This document shows, piece by piece, positions 7,955-18,209 of a stretch of DNA of 44,749 nucleotides; position 1 is the stretch's first letter; each line of letters begins with the position of its first letter. Below the pieces are notes generated by a model. It did no database searches. It was not told the origin of the DNA and saw only the letters and a program-made list of their open reading frames with translations. The DNA is taken from the NCBI GenBank assembly GCA_017463665.1, contig JAFTOT010000095.1, positions 1 through 44,749 of the forward strand. The letters run 5' to 3'. A program made the translations under genes and the position numbers. Source of the stretch: Clostridia bacterium (GTDB taxonomy: Bacteria > Bacillota > Clostridia > Oscillospirales > CAG-272).

Positions 7955-9025
7955 ATGATGCGTAAAATGCGTTTTGCGGCTTTGCTGCTGGCACTGCTGC
8001 TTTTTTGCAGTATGGTTGCCTGCAAAAAACAGAGCGGAAAAACCAAATATTCGGCGTACTATTTTGATTATTTTGACACGGTGACCACGGTGGTCGGCTA
8101 TGCCGATTCCAAGGACGAGTTTGACCGCGTCTGCGCGAGCATCACGGCGCAGCTGGAGGAATACCACCGTCTGTATACGATCTACAACCGCTATGAAGGG
8201 TTAAACAATCTGTATACTGTCAACGAAACAGAGGACGGTGTGCACAATGTCGTACAGGTGGATGAAAAGATCATGGATCTGCTCCTCTATGCCAAGGAGA
8301 TCTATACGCTGACGGGCGGCAGGACCAATATAGCCATGGGCAGTGTGCTCTCGATATGGCACGAGTACCGCGAAGCGGGGATGCATGATCCTGCAGGGGC
8401 AGAATTGCCGCCCATGGACGCGCTGCGCGCCGCAGCGGAGCATACCGATATCGAGCAGATGATCCTCGACACCGAGAATAACACGGTGTTCCTTGCCGAT
8501 CCCGAAATGCGTCTGGACGTCGGGGCGATCGCAAAGGGATACGCCGTGGAGATGGTTGCGCAGCAGCTTACGGCGGATGGCATCGAGGGGTACATCCTCA
8601 ATGTCGGCGGCAATGTGCGCGCCATCGGCACTGCCGATGGCGACGAGCCGTGGTCGGTCGGCATCGAGAATCCCGATACCGAGGATACCGAAACGCCGTA
8701 CATCGCCTATCTGCATCTGTCGGATGCCGCAGTCGTGACCAGCGGCTCCTATCAGCGCTACTATGTGGTGGACGGCAAAAACTATCATCACATCATCGAC
8801 CCCGAAACGCTGCTGCCCGGTGAAAAATACCTCGCGGTCTCCGTGTTGTGCCGTGACAGCGCCCTCGGCGACGCGCTTTCCACCGCGCTCTTTCTCATGG
8901 ATTGGGAAGAGGGGCGCGCGCTCGTAGAATTCACTCCCAATGTTGAAGCCATGTGGACGCTCCCCGGCGGCGAGCAAAAGTATTCCTCGGGATTTGAAGC
9001 CTATACGTTTGCAATGGAAAAGTAA
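7955..9025 (+). CDS. apbE: ApbE, FAD:protein FMN transferase (lipoprotein)
   Basis: ApbE moves FMN from FAD onto a Thr/Ser of target proteins outside the membrane, such as RnfD and RnfG. The start is ATG 7955, behind AAAGG; an upstream GTG in frame would read through the terminator hairpin. The 356-residue protein has a lipoprotein signal ending in MVAC. ApbE motifs follow in order: RLDVGAIAKGYA (flavin/Mg site), LNVGGNVRAIG, HHIIDPETLLPG (the usual HIIDPxTG with a two-residue insertion) and DALSTALF. The nearby flavoprotein candidates rnfD, rnfG and the lipoprotein at 6897 make a local substrate set. Confidence 0.95.
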   Translation: MMRKMRFAALLLALLLFCSMVACKKQSGKTKYSAYYFDYFDTVTTVVGYADSKDEFDRVCASITAQLEEYHRLYTIYNRYEGLNNLYTVNETEDGVHNVVQVDEKIMDLLLYAKEIYTLTGGRTNIAMGSVLSIWHEYREAGMHDPAGAELPPMDALRAAAEHTDIEQMILDTENNTVFLADPEMRLDVGAIAKGYAVEMVAQQLTADGIEGYILNVGGNVRAIGTADGDEPWSVGIENPDTEDTETPYIAYLHLSDAAVVTSGSYQRYYVVDGKNYHHIIDPETLLPGEKYLAVSVLCRDSALGDALSTALFLMDWEEGRALVEFTPNVEAMWTLPGGEQKYSSGFEAYTFAMEK

Positions 9026-9053
9026 GCAAAAACCGCCGCAAGGCGGTTTTTGC
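9026..9053 (+). terminator. intrinsic terminator after apbE
   Basis: The arms 9026-9037 and 9042-9053 form a 12-bp stem with a GCAA loop, and the 3' arm contains TTTTT. It begins directly after the apbE stop codon. Confidence 0.85.
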
Positions 9054-9086
9054 GTTGGGAGAAAAATGTGTAAATGTTACCAGACT

Positions 9087-9121
9087 ATTGTAGGGCGCGT
9101 CGGGACGTCGCGCCCTACAAT
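9087..9121. repeat. short inverted repeat, copy A of the GTAGGG family
   Basis: A 13-bp perfect stem joins 9087-9099 to 9109-9121, with TTGTAGGG and CCCTACAA at the ends and a 9-nt loop. The sequence CATAAACAAT to its right is shared with the right edge of the element at 1-144. It looks like a shortened member of that family. No T-run follows, so it is not a typical terminator. Confidence 0.6.
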
Positions 9122-9181
9122 GTGTCAGCATAGCCTTTGTCTGCATAAACAATTCTTCCTCGCACTACAACTTTTCGTTGC

Positions 9182-9210
9182 TTGACAAAGTTACCGATGT
9201 TTTGTATACT
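9182..9210 (+). promoter_or_regulatory. sigma-A promoter of the P-loop kinase gene
   Basis: TTGACA at 9182-9187 and TATACT at 9205-9210 are separated by 17 bp, about 47 nt upstream of ATG 9258. Confidence 0.75.
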
Positions 9211-9257
9211 GAAGCTGCCGATGCAAACGGCAATTTCAGCAACAGAGGTATAAGGCA

Positions 9258-9773
9258 ATGAAAAAACACATATATCTCATCGGCGGGACGATGGGTGTCG
9301 GCAAGACGACCACCTGCCGTTATTTAAAAGAAAAACTGCCAAACAGCGTATTTCTCGACGGCGATTGGTGCTGGGATGCCAGCCCCTTTGCGGTGACCGA
9401 GGAGACAAAAGCAATGGTCATGGACAACATCTGCCATCTGCTCGGCAATTTTCTCCGCTGCAGTGCCTATGATAACGTGATCTTTTGCTGGGTGATGCAT
9501 GAGCAAAGCATCATCGACGACATTGTTTCGCGGCTGGATCTGTCCGATTGCATGCTGCATTGCATTTCGCTCGTTTGCACCGAGGACGCATTGCGCCGGC
9601 GGCTTACCCGTGATGTAGAAGCGGGCATTCGCCGTGCAGACGTGATCGAGAGAAGCGTAGCCCGAATCCCGCTGTATGACAGTCTCCATACCGTCAAAGT
9701 AGACGTGTCAAGCATTACGCCCGAAGCTGCGGCGGAGAAGATTGCTGACATCTTACAGCACGCAAAGTCATGA
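9258..9773 (+). CDS. P-loop nucleotide kinase-like ATPase
   Basis: The 171-residue cytosolic protein begins with a clear Walker A motif, GGTMGVGKTTT (about residues 9-19). An FLDGDWCWD segment, where small kinases place substrate-contacting acids, follows. A later CTEDALRRRLTRD helix resembles the lid region of small P-loop kinases, and its arginines would contact phosphates. The size fits AAA-type nucleotide, gluconate or antibiotic kinases, but the substrate cannot be read from sequence. It is monocistronic or paired with the following AraC regulator, whose promoter overlaps its stop codon. Start ATG 9258 follows AGAGGT. Confidence 0.75.
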   Translation: MKKHIYLIGGTMGVGKTTTCRYLKEKLPNSVFLDGDWCWDASPFAVTEETKAMVMDNICHLLGNFLRCSAYDNVIFCWVMHEQSIIDDIVSRLDLSDCMLHCISLVCTEDALRRRLTRDVEAGIRRADVIERSVARIPLYDSLHTVKVDVSSITPEAAAEKIADILQHAKS

Positions 9774-9798
9774 AACCGTGATCGCTTTCCGCTATACT
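9770..9798 (+). promoter_or_regulatory. probable promoter of the AraC-type regulator
   Basis: TATACT at 9793-9798 is a good -10 box. The -35 region ATGAAA at 9770-9775 is weak, at 17-bp spacing. A weak -35 would be consistent with activator dependence, which is inference. Confidence 0.45.
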
Positions 9799-9824
9799 GT
9801 AGATACACAGAAAGGACGAGAGGT

Positions 9825-10697
9825 ATGGATTGGATCACGGGACTGCAGAGGGCAATTGATTACGTTGAGGAGCACATCACCGAGGAAGTAGATTATGAAG
9901 AAGCGGCAAAGCGCGCGTATTCGTCGAGTTTTCATTTTCAGCGGGTCTTTGCGGTGATCTGCGGCTTTACCCTCGGCGAATATATTCGCTGCCGCAGGCT
10001 CTCGCTTGCGGCAAAGGCGCTGATCGAGTCGGATGCCAAAGTGATCGACATTGCGCTGCAATACGGGTACGATGCGCCCGAAAGCTTTTCCCGCGCGTTT
10101 ACCAAATTTCACGGTATCAGCCCCTCGCAGGCGAGATGCGGTGCCTCAGTCAAATCCTTTTCCCGCCTTTGTGTGAAACTTTCATTACACGGAGGAACGA
10201 CTATGGATTACAGGATCGAAAAGAAAGAAGCATTTGATATCGTCGTGCGAAAAAAGAACTTCGCAAAACCGGGGGAGCAGACCGGTAAAGAGATTCCTGC
10301 GTTTTGGGGCGAGTGCCACGCGGACGGAACCATCCGCGAGCTGATCGGCTATATCCCAAAAGAAGATGTGTTCGGACTCATGGGTATCAGCCGCTATGAC
10401 ATGGAAGCGCCCGATTTTTGCTACGGTATCGGCGTAAGCTACGCGGGCGGTGAGATCGCGGACAAAACGCTGTGCATCGAGCGGATCCCTGCGCACACCT
10501 ATGTCGTGTTCAAATGCGTCGGCAAAATGCCCCAAGCATTTCAAGAGCTGTATCGCTATATCTGCACCGAGTTTTTCCCGACAAGCACCTATATGCCCTG
10601 CGGCGTGGAGATCGAGGCATATCCGTCCGACGACGTACAAAATCCCGACTATACCTGCGAACTTTGGATCGCGGTAGAGAAAAAAACAGTAATGTAA
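9825..10697 (+). CDS. AraC family regulator with GyrI-like effector domain
   Basis: Residues 1-108 form an AraC/XylS double helix-turn-helix. The second helix-turn-helix, in IDIALQYGYDAPESFSRAFTKFHG followed by SPSQAR, is canonical. Residues of about 125-290 form a GyrI-like/SOUL-type small-molecule-binding domain (MDYRIEKKEAFDIVVRKKNF at its start). This Rob/BmrR-like architecture is common in multidrug-type regulators of Clostridia. No efflux gene lies beside it, so the target may be elsewhere or the neighbouring kinase. ATG 9825 follows AAAGGA. Confidence 0.88.
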   Translation: MDWITGLQRAIDYVEEHITEEVDYEEAAKRAYSSSFHFQRVFAVICGFTLGEYIRCRRLSLAAKALIESDAKVIDIALQYGYDAPESFSRAFTKFHGISPSQARCGASVKSFSRLCVKLSLHGGTTMDYRIEKKEAFDIVVRKKNFAKPGEQTGKEIPAFWGECHADGTIRELIGYIPKEDVFGLMGISRYDMEAPDFCYGIGVSYAGGEIADKTLCIERIPAHTYVVFKCVGKMPQAFQELYRYICTEFFPTSTYMPCGVEIEAYPSDDVQNPDYTCELWIAVEKKTVM

Positions 10698-10725
10698 AAT
10701 TTTCAAAAAATTTTTTCTTCGCCTA

Positions 10726-10754
10726 TTGACAGCGGCAAAAAAACGTGCTAAACT
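10726..10754 (+). promoter_or_regulatory. sigma-A promoter of the trp leader
   Basis: TTGACA at 10726-10731 and TAAACT at 10749-10754 are separated by 17 bp, immediately upstream of the T-box leader. Confidence 0.75.
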
Positions 10755-10767
10755 TTGCACATCAAAC

Positions 10768-11046
10768 CGTTGAAGCGGAGATAATGGCGATGATGCCTTC
10801 ACAGAGAGCCCGTGGTGCTGAGAGTCGGGTAAGAAACAAGTCGTCAAATGGACCGCGGAGGGTGCAGTCAAATGCGCGCGAGCGCAGAGTATTCTGCAAC
10901 GTGTGGGCATACGTCAGTTGCCGGGGATATGTGGGTATCCTGCTAAGTGCACAGCCGAAAACAGGTTGTGAATCAAGGTGGCACCGCGGATAGTAATTCG
11001 TCCTTGACAGAGAAAGTATTTTTGCTGTCAAGGGCGTTTTTGTTTT
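10768..11046 (+). promoter_or_regulatory. T-box riboswitch, predicted tRNA-Trp specific
   Basis: The leader carries the hallmark T-box sequence at 10975-10990 (core GGTGGCACCGCGG), which pairs with the acceptor end of uncharged tRNA. An AGAGAG stem-I element lies at 10803-10808. The UGG at 10849-10851, followed by A, is the best specifier codon and fits the downstream trp genes. The T-box overlaps a competing terminator: 10999-11010 pairs with 11025-11036, followed by a T-run to 11046. Uncharged tRNA-Trp would stabilise the antiterminator and allow read-through. An unusual second terminator follows at 11051-11085. Confidence 0.93.
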
Positions 11047-11050
11047 CATA

Positions 11051-11085
11051 TACTCCTTTGACAGAGAGGTCAAAGGAGTATTTTT
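11051..11085 (+). terminator. second intrinsic terminator downstream of the T-box terminator
   Basis: A perfect 12-bp stem (11051-11062 with 11069-11080, loop AGAGAG) is followed by TTTTTG. It shares the blocks TTGACAGAGA and AGTATTTTTGCT with the T-box terminator just upstream, so it appears to be a partial tandem copy. It would act after the T-box decision. Confidence 0.8.
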
Positions 11086-11106
11086 GCTTTCAGAGGAGAT
11101 ATGACC

Positions 11107-11214
11107 ATGATTAAAGAAGCAATCGTAAAGATCGTTAATAAAGAAGACCTTGCCTATGATGAGGCATATACAGTGATGAATGAGATCACGAGTTGCGAGG
11201 TGTATGATGACTAA
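11107..11214 (+). pseudogene. trpD: 5' stub of trpD (anthranilate phosphoribosyltransferase)
   Basis: A 35-codon open frame with a strong ribosome site (AGAGGAGAT) encodes [20 protein letters not shown] followed by YTVMNEITS. That matches the start of TrpD proteins (M-I-K-E-A-I ... L-x-Y-x-E-A-x-x-V-M-x-E-I). It then diverges and stops at 11212-11214, whereas normal TrpD is about 335 residues. The stub overlaps the trpF start by 8 nt, so it may now act as a translated leader that loads ribosomes onto trpF. This is a deletion remnant, not a functional transferase. Confidence 0.8.
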
Positions 11215-11815
11215 GATCAAATTATGCGGCCTTTCGCGGCTGTACGACATCGCCGCCGTTAATGTGCTGTTGCCCGAATATGTCGGCTTTGTCTTTGTTG
11301 AGAAAAGCAAGCGATATGTTTCCCCCGAGAGAGCGGCGGAGCTGAAAAGCCTGCTGCATCCTGTCGTGCAGGTGGTCGGCGTGTTTGCCAACGCTGCGCC
11401 CGAAACCGTTGCGGCACTGCTGTGCCGAGGTACGATCGACATAGCGCAGCTGCACGGCAACGAGGATGAGGATTACATTCGCCGTTTGCGAATGCTCAGT
11501 ACGGGACCGATCATCCAGGCTTTCACGATCCGATCCGAAGAAGATGTTCGGCTTGCCGAGCAAAGCTCCGCCGATTTTGTACTGCTCGATTCGGGCGCGG
11601 GAACAGGCGCGGTATTCGACTGGAATTTGCTAAAGAATATCCATCGACCGTATTTTCTCGCGGGCGGGCTTGGCATCGACAATGTAGAAAACGCGATCGG
11701 TGCCTTGCACCCGTATGCGGTGGATGCCAGCTCGGGCGTCGAGACCGACGGCTTTAAAGACAGAATGAAAATGGCGGAATTCGTCTCCGTCGTGAGAAAG
11801 GAAGAACAAAAATGA
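11207..11815 (+). CDS. trpF: phosphoribosylanthranilate isomerase TrpF
   Basis: TrpF converts N-(5'-phosphoribosyl)anthranilate to CdRP in tryptophan synthesis. The 202-residue TIM barrel has KLCGLSR at the start (the catalytic Cys of the KxCG motif), [28 protein letters not shown] and VDASSGVE, all expected phosphate- and substrate-binding strands. ATG 11207 is preferred over the adjacent ATG 11204 because GAGG at 11197-11200 then has workable spacing. The gene overlaps the trpD stub and overlaps trpB by 4 nt. Its substrate requires TrpD, which is not intact here. Confidence 0.95.
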   Translation: MTKIKLCGLSRLYDIAAVNVLLPEYVGFVFVEKSKRYVSPERAAELKSLLHPVVQVVGVFANAAPETVAALLCRGTIDIAQLHGNEDEDYIRRLRMLSTGPIIQAFTIRSEEDVRLAEQSSADFVLLDSGAGTGAVFDWNLLKNIHRPYFLAGGLGIDNVENAIGALHPYAVDASSGVETDGFKDRMKMAEFVSVVRKEEQK

Positions 11816-13002
11816 CAAATCCAAGCGGACGCTTCGGCATACACGGCGGACAGTACATCCCCGAAACGCTGATGAACGCGGTCATGGAGCTGGAAGCGGC
11901 GTATGATCACTATAAAAACGATCCCGAATTTCAGAGGGAGCTTTCCGAGCTGTTCAACGAATACGCGGGCAGACCGTCCGGACTCTACTATGCGGAAAAG
12001 ATGACAAAAGACCTCGGCGGCGCGAAGATCTACCTGAAACGCGAGGATCTCAATCACACGGGTGCCCACAAGATCAACAACGTGCTCGGGCAGGCACTCT
12101 TAGCAAAGAAAATGGGTAAGACGCGCCTGATCGCCGAGACGGGTGCGGGGCAGCACGGCGTTGCCACGGCGACCGCCGCTGCGCTGATGGGCATGGAATG
12201 CGTGGTGTTCATGGGCGAGGAGGACACGATCCGTCAAGCGCTCAACGTTTACCGCATGCGCCTGCTCGGCGCGGAGGTCATTCCCGTAAAATCGGGCACC
12301 GCCACGCTGAAGGATGCCGTTTCGGAAGCAATGCGCGAATGGACCTCCCGCATTGACGACACGCACTATTGTCTCGGCTCGGTCGTGGGGCCGCACCCGT
12401 TCCCGACGATCGTACGCGATTTTCAGGCGGTGATCTCGGCGGAGATCAAGGAGCAGATGCTTGCAAAAGAGGGCAGACTGCCCGACGCGGTGATCGCCTG
12501 TGTGGGCGGCGGCTCCAATGCCATTGGAAGTTTTCACCATTTTATAGAAGATAAGGACGTTCGGCTCATCGGCTGCGAGGCTGCGGGACGCGGCATTGAT
12601 ACCTTTGAGACAGCAGCGACCGTCAACACGGGCAAGGTCGGCATTTTCCACGGTATGAAGTCCTATTTCTGTCAGGACGAGTACGGGCAGATCGCGCCTG
12701 TCTACTCCATCTCCGCAGGACTCGATTACCCCGGCATCGGTCCTGAGCACGCGCATCTGCACGATATCGGCAGAGCCGAGTATGTGCCCGTGACGGACGA
12801 TGAAGCAATTTGCGCCTTTGAGTACTTGGCAAAGACCGAGGGCATCATTCCCGCCATCGAATCGGCGCACGCCGTTGCACATGCCATGAAGATCGCACCG
12901 ACGATGGGCAAAGACAAGATCATCGTTATCACCATTTCGGGCAGAGGCGACAAGGATTGCGCCGCCATCGCCCGCTACAGAGGGGAGGATATCCATGAGT
13001 AA
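11812..13002 (+). CDS. trpB: tryptophan synthase beta chain TrpB
   Basis: TrpB condenses indole with serine using PLP. The 396-residue protein carries the lysine motif HTGAHKINN (Lys forms the Schiff base), [13 protein letters not shown], the phosphate-binding [10 protein letters not shown], and the C-terminal ISGRGDKD. It is a TrpB1-type enzyme of normal length, expected to pair with TrpA. It begins with an ATGA overlap with trpF and overlaps trpA by 8 nt. Confidence 0.98.
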   Translation: MTNPSGRFGIHGGQYIPETLMNAVMELEAAYDHYKNDPEFQRELSELFNEYAGRPSGLYYAEKMTKDLGGAKIYLKREDLNHTGAHKINNVLGQALLAKKMGKTRLIAETGAGQHGVATATAAALMGMECVVFMGEEDTIRQALNVYRMRLLGAEVIPVKSGTATLKDAVSEAMREWTSRIDDTHYCLGSVVGPHPFPTIVRDFQAVISAEIKEQMLAKEGRLPDAVIACVGGGSNAIGSFHHFIEDKDVRLIGCEAAGRGIDTFETAATVNTGKVGIFHGMKSYFCQDEYGQIAPVYSISAGLDYPGIGPEHAHLHDIGRAEYVPVTDDEAICAFEYLAKTEGIIPAIESAHAVAHAMKIAPTMGKDKIIVITISGRGDKDCAAIARYRGEDIHE

Positions 13003-13765
13003 CATTGCATCTGCCTTTGCAAACGGAAAGGCGCTTATTCCGTTTATCACCTGCGGCGATCCCGATCTTGCGACCACTGCCGCCGCGATCCGCGCCGCAG
13101 TCGCAAACGGCGCTGATCTCATCGAGCTCGGCATTCCGTTTTCCGATCCCACGGCGGAGGGATCGGTTGTTCAAGGGGCAAACCTGCGCGCACTGCGCGG
13201 CGGCGTGACCACGGACAAGATCTTTGACTTTGTACGCGAGCTTCGCCGCGATGTCAAGGTGCCGATGGTGTTTATGACCTATGCCAACGTGGTGTTCTCC
13301 TACGGTGCCGAGCGGTTTATCTCCGCCTGCCGCGAGACTCGGATCGACGGCTTGATCCTGCCCGATCTGCCATTTGAAGAAAAAGAGGAGTTTGCGCCTA
13401 TCTGTCACCAATACGGTGTTGATCTGATCTCTCTGATTGCACCTGCTTCCGAAAATCGCATTGCAATGATCGCAAAAGAGGCGGAAGGCTTTCTCTACAT
13501 TGCCTCCGGCCTCGGTGTAACGGGAACGCGCGGTGACATCAAGACCGATCTTGCCGCGATCGTGGATGTCATCAGACAGAACACGAGCATCCCCTGTGCC
13601 ATCGGATTTGGCATTTCCACACCCGACCGGGCAAAGAAGATGGCTGCCATCTCCGACGGCGCCATCATCGGCTCCGCGATCGTCGAACTGCTCGAAAAGT
13701 ACGGCACCCAAGCGCCGAAATATATCGGCACGTACGTAAAGTCCATGAAAGATGCGATAAAGTAA
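12995..13765 (+). CDS. trpA: tryptophan synthase alpha chain TrpA
   Basis: TrpA cleaves indole-3-glycerol phosphate to indole. The 256-residue TIM barrel has [37 protein letters not shown] and the phosphate-binding GFGIS. The catalytic Glu in ELG is present. The second catalytic acid, Asp in the usual PxADG, is Glu here (PTAEG), a change I recall in other Clostridia. It is the last gene of the trp unit. No clear terminator follows, and 13766-13857 shows nothing else recognisable. Confidence 0.97.
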   Translation: MSNIASAFANGKALIPFITCGDPDLATTAAAIRAAVANGADLIELGIPFSDPTAEGSVVQGANLRALRGGVTTDKIFDFVRELRRDVKVPMVFMTYANVVFSYGAERFISACRETRIDGLILPDLPFEEKEEFAPICHQYGVDLISLIAPASENRIAMIAKEAEGFLYIASGLGVTGTRGDIKTDLAAIVDVIRQNTSIPCAIGFGISTPDRAKKMAAISDGAIIGSAIVELLEKYGTQAPKYIGTYVKSMKDAIK

Positions 13766-13857
13766 AGGAAAAGGTGTATCCAAAACGATCGGCCTGTAGA
13801 GATACTCCCGACGCGAACCGATGATCATTTTATATTAAAACTTCTTTTCTATTTTAC

Positions 13858-13887
13858 TTGCTTTTTTTGTCGGATCTATAGTAAAAT
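13858..13887 (+). promoter_or_regulatory. possible promoter of the class I amidotransferase-like gene
   Basis: TTGCTT at 13858-13863 and TAAAAT at 13882-13887 with 18-bp spacing make a modest sigma-A-like promoter, about 30 nt before the GTG start. Confidence 0.4.
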
Positions 13888-13916
13888 AATAAGAATACAA
13901 TTTAGGAGCAAGAGAC

Positions 13917-14624
13917 GTGAAAAAGAAACCGATCATAGGTATATGTCCGCTGTGGGACGAGGAAAAGAACAGCTATTGGATGCTGCCCGGATATATGGAT
14001 GCCGTTTTGGCTTCGGGTGGTGTGCCGATCATGCTGCCGTTCGCAGAAGAGGATGCTTGTATCGAGCAGCTCGTTGAGATGTGCGACGGCTTTGTGTTTA
14101 CGGGTGGGCAGGATGTTTCGCCCGAGATCTACGGAGAAACTGTAAAATTTGACAATGTGGGATGCTGCAAAAAGCGCGATGCCTTGGAGCTTGCACTGCT
14201 GGAAAAAGCTTTGCAGCAGGACAAATCCATCCTCGGTGTTTGCCGCGGTGTGCAGTTCATCAATGCTGCCCTCGGCGGTACACTGTATCAGGATCTGCCG
14301 AGGGAGATATCTTCGCCGCTGGAGCATCATCAGACACCGCCGTATGATGTGCCGATCCATACCGTGGAGGTAACCCCCGGAACACCGTTGCATACATTGA
14401 GCGGAAAAGAGGAGATTGCAGTCAACAGCTATCATCATCAAGCCATCAAGACCCTTTCGCCGAAGCTCGCATGCATGGCGACTGCCTCGGATGGAATCAT
14501 GGAGGCAGTATATATGCCGGGCAAAAAGTTTGTTTTTGCCGTGCAGTGGCACCCCGAGTTTTTGTATGCAGTCGATGAAACCAGCCGAAAGATCTTTCGC
14601 GCTTTCGTCGAAAGCATGCAATAA
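13917..14624 (+). CDS. gamma-glutamyl-gamma-aminobutyrate hydrolase family protein (peptidase C26)
   Basis: The 235-residue protein belongs to the class I glutamine amidotransferase-like hydrolases (PuuD type). The nucleophile Cys is in GVCRGVQFINAALGGTLYQD. The catalytic His and Glu are in VQWHPEF, and the family glycine strand is in FVFTGGQDVSPEIYGE. Such enzymes cleave gamma-glutamyl amides in polyamine or peptide turnover; the exact substrate is unknown. The start is GTG 13917, eight to nine nt after TAGGAG. It stands alone between trp and a repeat element. Confidence 0.9.
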   Translation: MKKKPIIGICPLWDEEKNSYWMLPGYMDAVLASGGVPIMLPFAEEDACIEQLVEMCDGFVFTGGQDVSPEIYGETVKFDNVGCCKKRDALELALLEKALQQDKSILGVCRGVQFINAALGGTLYQDLPREISSPLEHHQTPPYDVPIHTVEVTPGTPLHTLSGKEEIAVNSYHHQAIKTLSPKLACMATASDGIMEAVYMPGKKFVFAVQWHPEFLYAVDETSRKIFRAFVESMQ

Positions 14625-14632
14625 AGCGGAAG

Positions 14633-14884
14633 AATGATTGGTTAAGAGACGCAGCAAACATCTCCCCGCGAGATCCCGCATAGCGTCCTACGGACGCTAT
14701 GGCGCTATTGAGGCTACGCCTCAAAGTTCGACTACGGACTTCGTCCTTCGCTCAGGATGACAAGCGGGGGATCGTGCGGAGAAATATATTAGGCTTTTTA
14801 AGCACTTGGCTTAAACCCGCCCTGTCATCCTCGAGCGAAGCGAAGGATCTCGGGCGGTGATGTTAGTTGCCCTAACCAACCATT
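14633..14884. repeat. MITE-like composite palindromic element, copy D1
   Basis: Terminal repeats AATGATTGGTTA at 14633-14644 and TAACCAACCATT at 14873-14884 match inversely at 11 of 12 positions. Inside are two divergent arms. The first runs from CTCCCCGCGAGATC to CTCAGGATGACAAGCGGGGG. The second runs from AACCCGCCCTGTCATCC to GGATCTCGGGCGG. The first arm holds two perfect hairpins, 14680-14688 with 14692-14700 and 14708-14714 with 14718-14724, each with a TAC loop. The element at 25220-25455 is the same composite in the opposite orientation. No transposase is encoded. Confidence 0.75.
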
Positions 14885-14973
14885 TTTCGCTTTTGCCTTT
14901 GTGCAAGATGAATATTGCCCGAATCTCTTTTTGCGCATCCTGCACAAAAATCAAGAAAAACGCCGAACAGGTA

Positions 14974-15002
14974 TTGACTATTGTGCTGACTTGTGCTATA
15001 GT
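14974..15002 (+). promoter_or_regulatory. sigma-A promoter of the licT-pts operon
   Basis: TTGACT at 14974-14979 and TATAGT at 14997-15002 are separated by 17 bp. Transcription would start about 25-30 nt before the antiterminator target. Confidence 0.75.
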
Positions 15003-15034
15003 GTTTATAGTGAAAAGAATATTTAGATACCATA

Positions 15035-15111
15035 TTGGGGTGTTACCGTGAGGGCATGACCAACTTTCTACGCGATTTTTGTATGGAATTGTGTATAAGG
15101 TTGGCTTTTTT
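15035..15111 (+). promoter_or_regulatory. ribonucleic antiterminator (RAT) site and overlapping terminator
   Basis: The segment 15035-15065, with GGTGTTACCG and GGGCATGACC, has the two-part pattern of RAT targets bound by BglG/LicT proteins. Its 3' end, CCAACTTT at 15060-15067, pairs with AAGGTTGG at 15097-15104, which is followed by a T-run to 15111. The RAT hairpin and the terminator are therefore mutually exclusive. The protein encoded immediately downstream would stabilise the RAT and allow read-through, giving positive autoregulation of the operon. Confidence 0.8.
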
Positions 15112-15134
15112 ATTTTCAGACACAGGAGAAAGTT

Positions 15135-15977
15135 ATGAAAGTTATTAAAGCCATCAATAATAATAATCTGTGCGTTTTGGATGACGCGGGCAGAGAACAG
15201 ATCGTTTCGGGAAAAGGCATCGGCTTTGGGAAAAAGTACGGCGACACGGTCGATCCGTCGCAGATTCAAAAGACGTATCTGATCACCGATTCCGAATTGC
15301 AGAAAAAAATGATCACCATGCTCAAAGAAATTCCGTTTGAATACATGGTTTTTGCGAATGATATAGTAGAGCATATTAAAAATACGTATTCGGGCAAGCT
15401 GAGTGAATCGCTTCTGGTTACGCTCAGCGACCATATCTCTTTTGCCATCGAGCGCAAGAAAAGCGGCATGGAATTTACAAATCCTTTGCTGGATTCCATC
15501 CGCGAATCGTATCCCGAGGAGCTGCAGCTCGGCAAGTATTGTGTGGAGCAGATGGAGACGCAGCTCGGTATTGCCATGACAGAGGATGAAGCTGCCTTTA
15601 TTGCCATGCACATCATCAACGCAAGTCTGGGAACAAAAATGGACGATGTGTACAAAATTACAAAATTGATAAATGGATGCATTGAGATCGCGGAATACTA
15701 TTGTAAGGAAAAGTTTGATCGGGACAGCGTGGAGTTTGAACGCTTTCTGGCGCATCTCAAATATCTTGCGCAAAGATTGTTTCAAAATAAACCGCTGCCG
15801 AATGCGCTCAACGATGATGATGCGTTTGCAATCATGATCCGCAAGACCTGTGCCGAGCAGTACAAATGCGCCCTCTGCATACATGAATATATCGCAAAGA
15901 CCTATCGAAAAAGTATTAACAGTGACGAACTGATCACGCTTACCATTCATCTCAAAAAGCTCACCAAAAAAAGTTAA
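15135..15977 (+). CDS. licT: BglG/LicT family transcription antiterminator (GlcT-like)
   Basis: The 280-residue RNA-binding antiterminator has an N-terminal CAT domain (residues 1-55, with the typical IKAINNN...GKGIGFGKK pattern). Two PTS regulation domains follow, at about 65-170 and 175-280. Conserved PRD histidines appear in VEHIK, LSDHISFA, AMHIINA and LAHLKYLAQRLF. Phosphorylation by HPr and EII at these sites normally sets activity. It sits between its own RAT site and the glucose-type EII gene, so it most likely controls the whole downstream pts operon in response to that sugar. Confidence 0.93.
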   Translation: MKVIKAINNNNLCVLDDAGREQIVSGKGIGFGKKYGDTVDPSQIQKTYLITDSELQKKMITMLKEIPFEYMVFANDIVEHIKNTYSGKLSESLLVTLSDHISFAIERKKSGMEFTNPLLDSIRESYPEELQLGKYCVEQMETQLGIAMTEDEAAFIAMHIINASLGTKMDDVYKITKLINGCIEIAEYYCKEKFDRDSVEFERFLAHLKYLAQRLFQNKPLPNALNDDDAFAIMIRKTCAEQYKCALCIHEYIAKTYRKSINSDELITLTIHLKKLTKKS

Positions 15978-16043
15978 TGCAGCGAGACGCTGCGGCGGCA
16001 GGATCCGGTACCGATCGTGACGGCGCGGTGTACCGCAGAATAA

Positions 16044-18191
<2,148 letters not shown>

Positions 18192-18209
18192 GGAAAAGGA
18201 GATCCTACC

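Noticed and set aside
10698..10726. A/T-rich run after the AraC-type gene as a terminator
   Set aside because: The pairing is only A-T with no GC stem, so it is not convincing.
12995..13765. TrpA Asp-to-Glu change as evidence of an inactive enzyme
   Set aside because: I recall the PTAEG form in many clostridial TrpA proteins, and all other active-site features are intact.
13766..13857. Search for a terminator after trpA
   Set aside because: Only short imperfect pairings around CGATCGG are present with no T-run.
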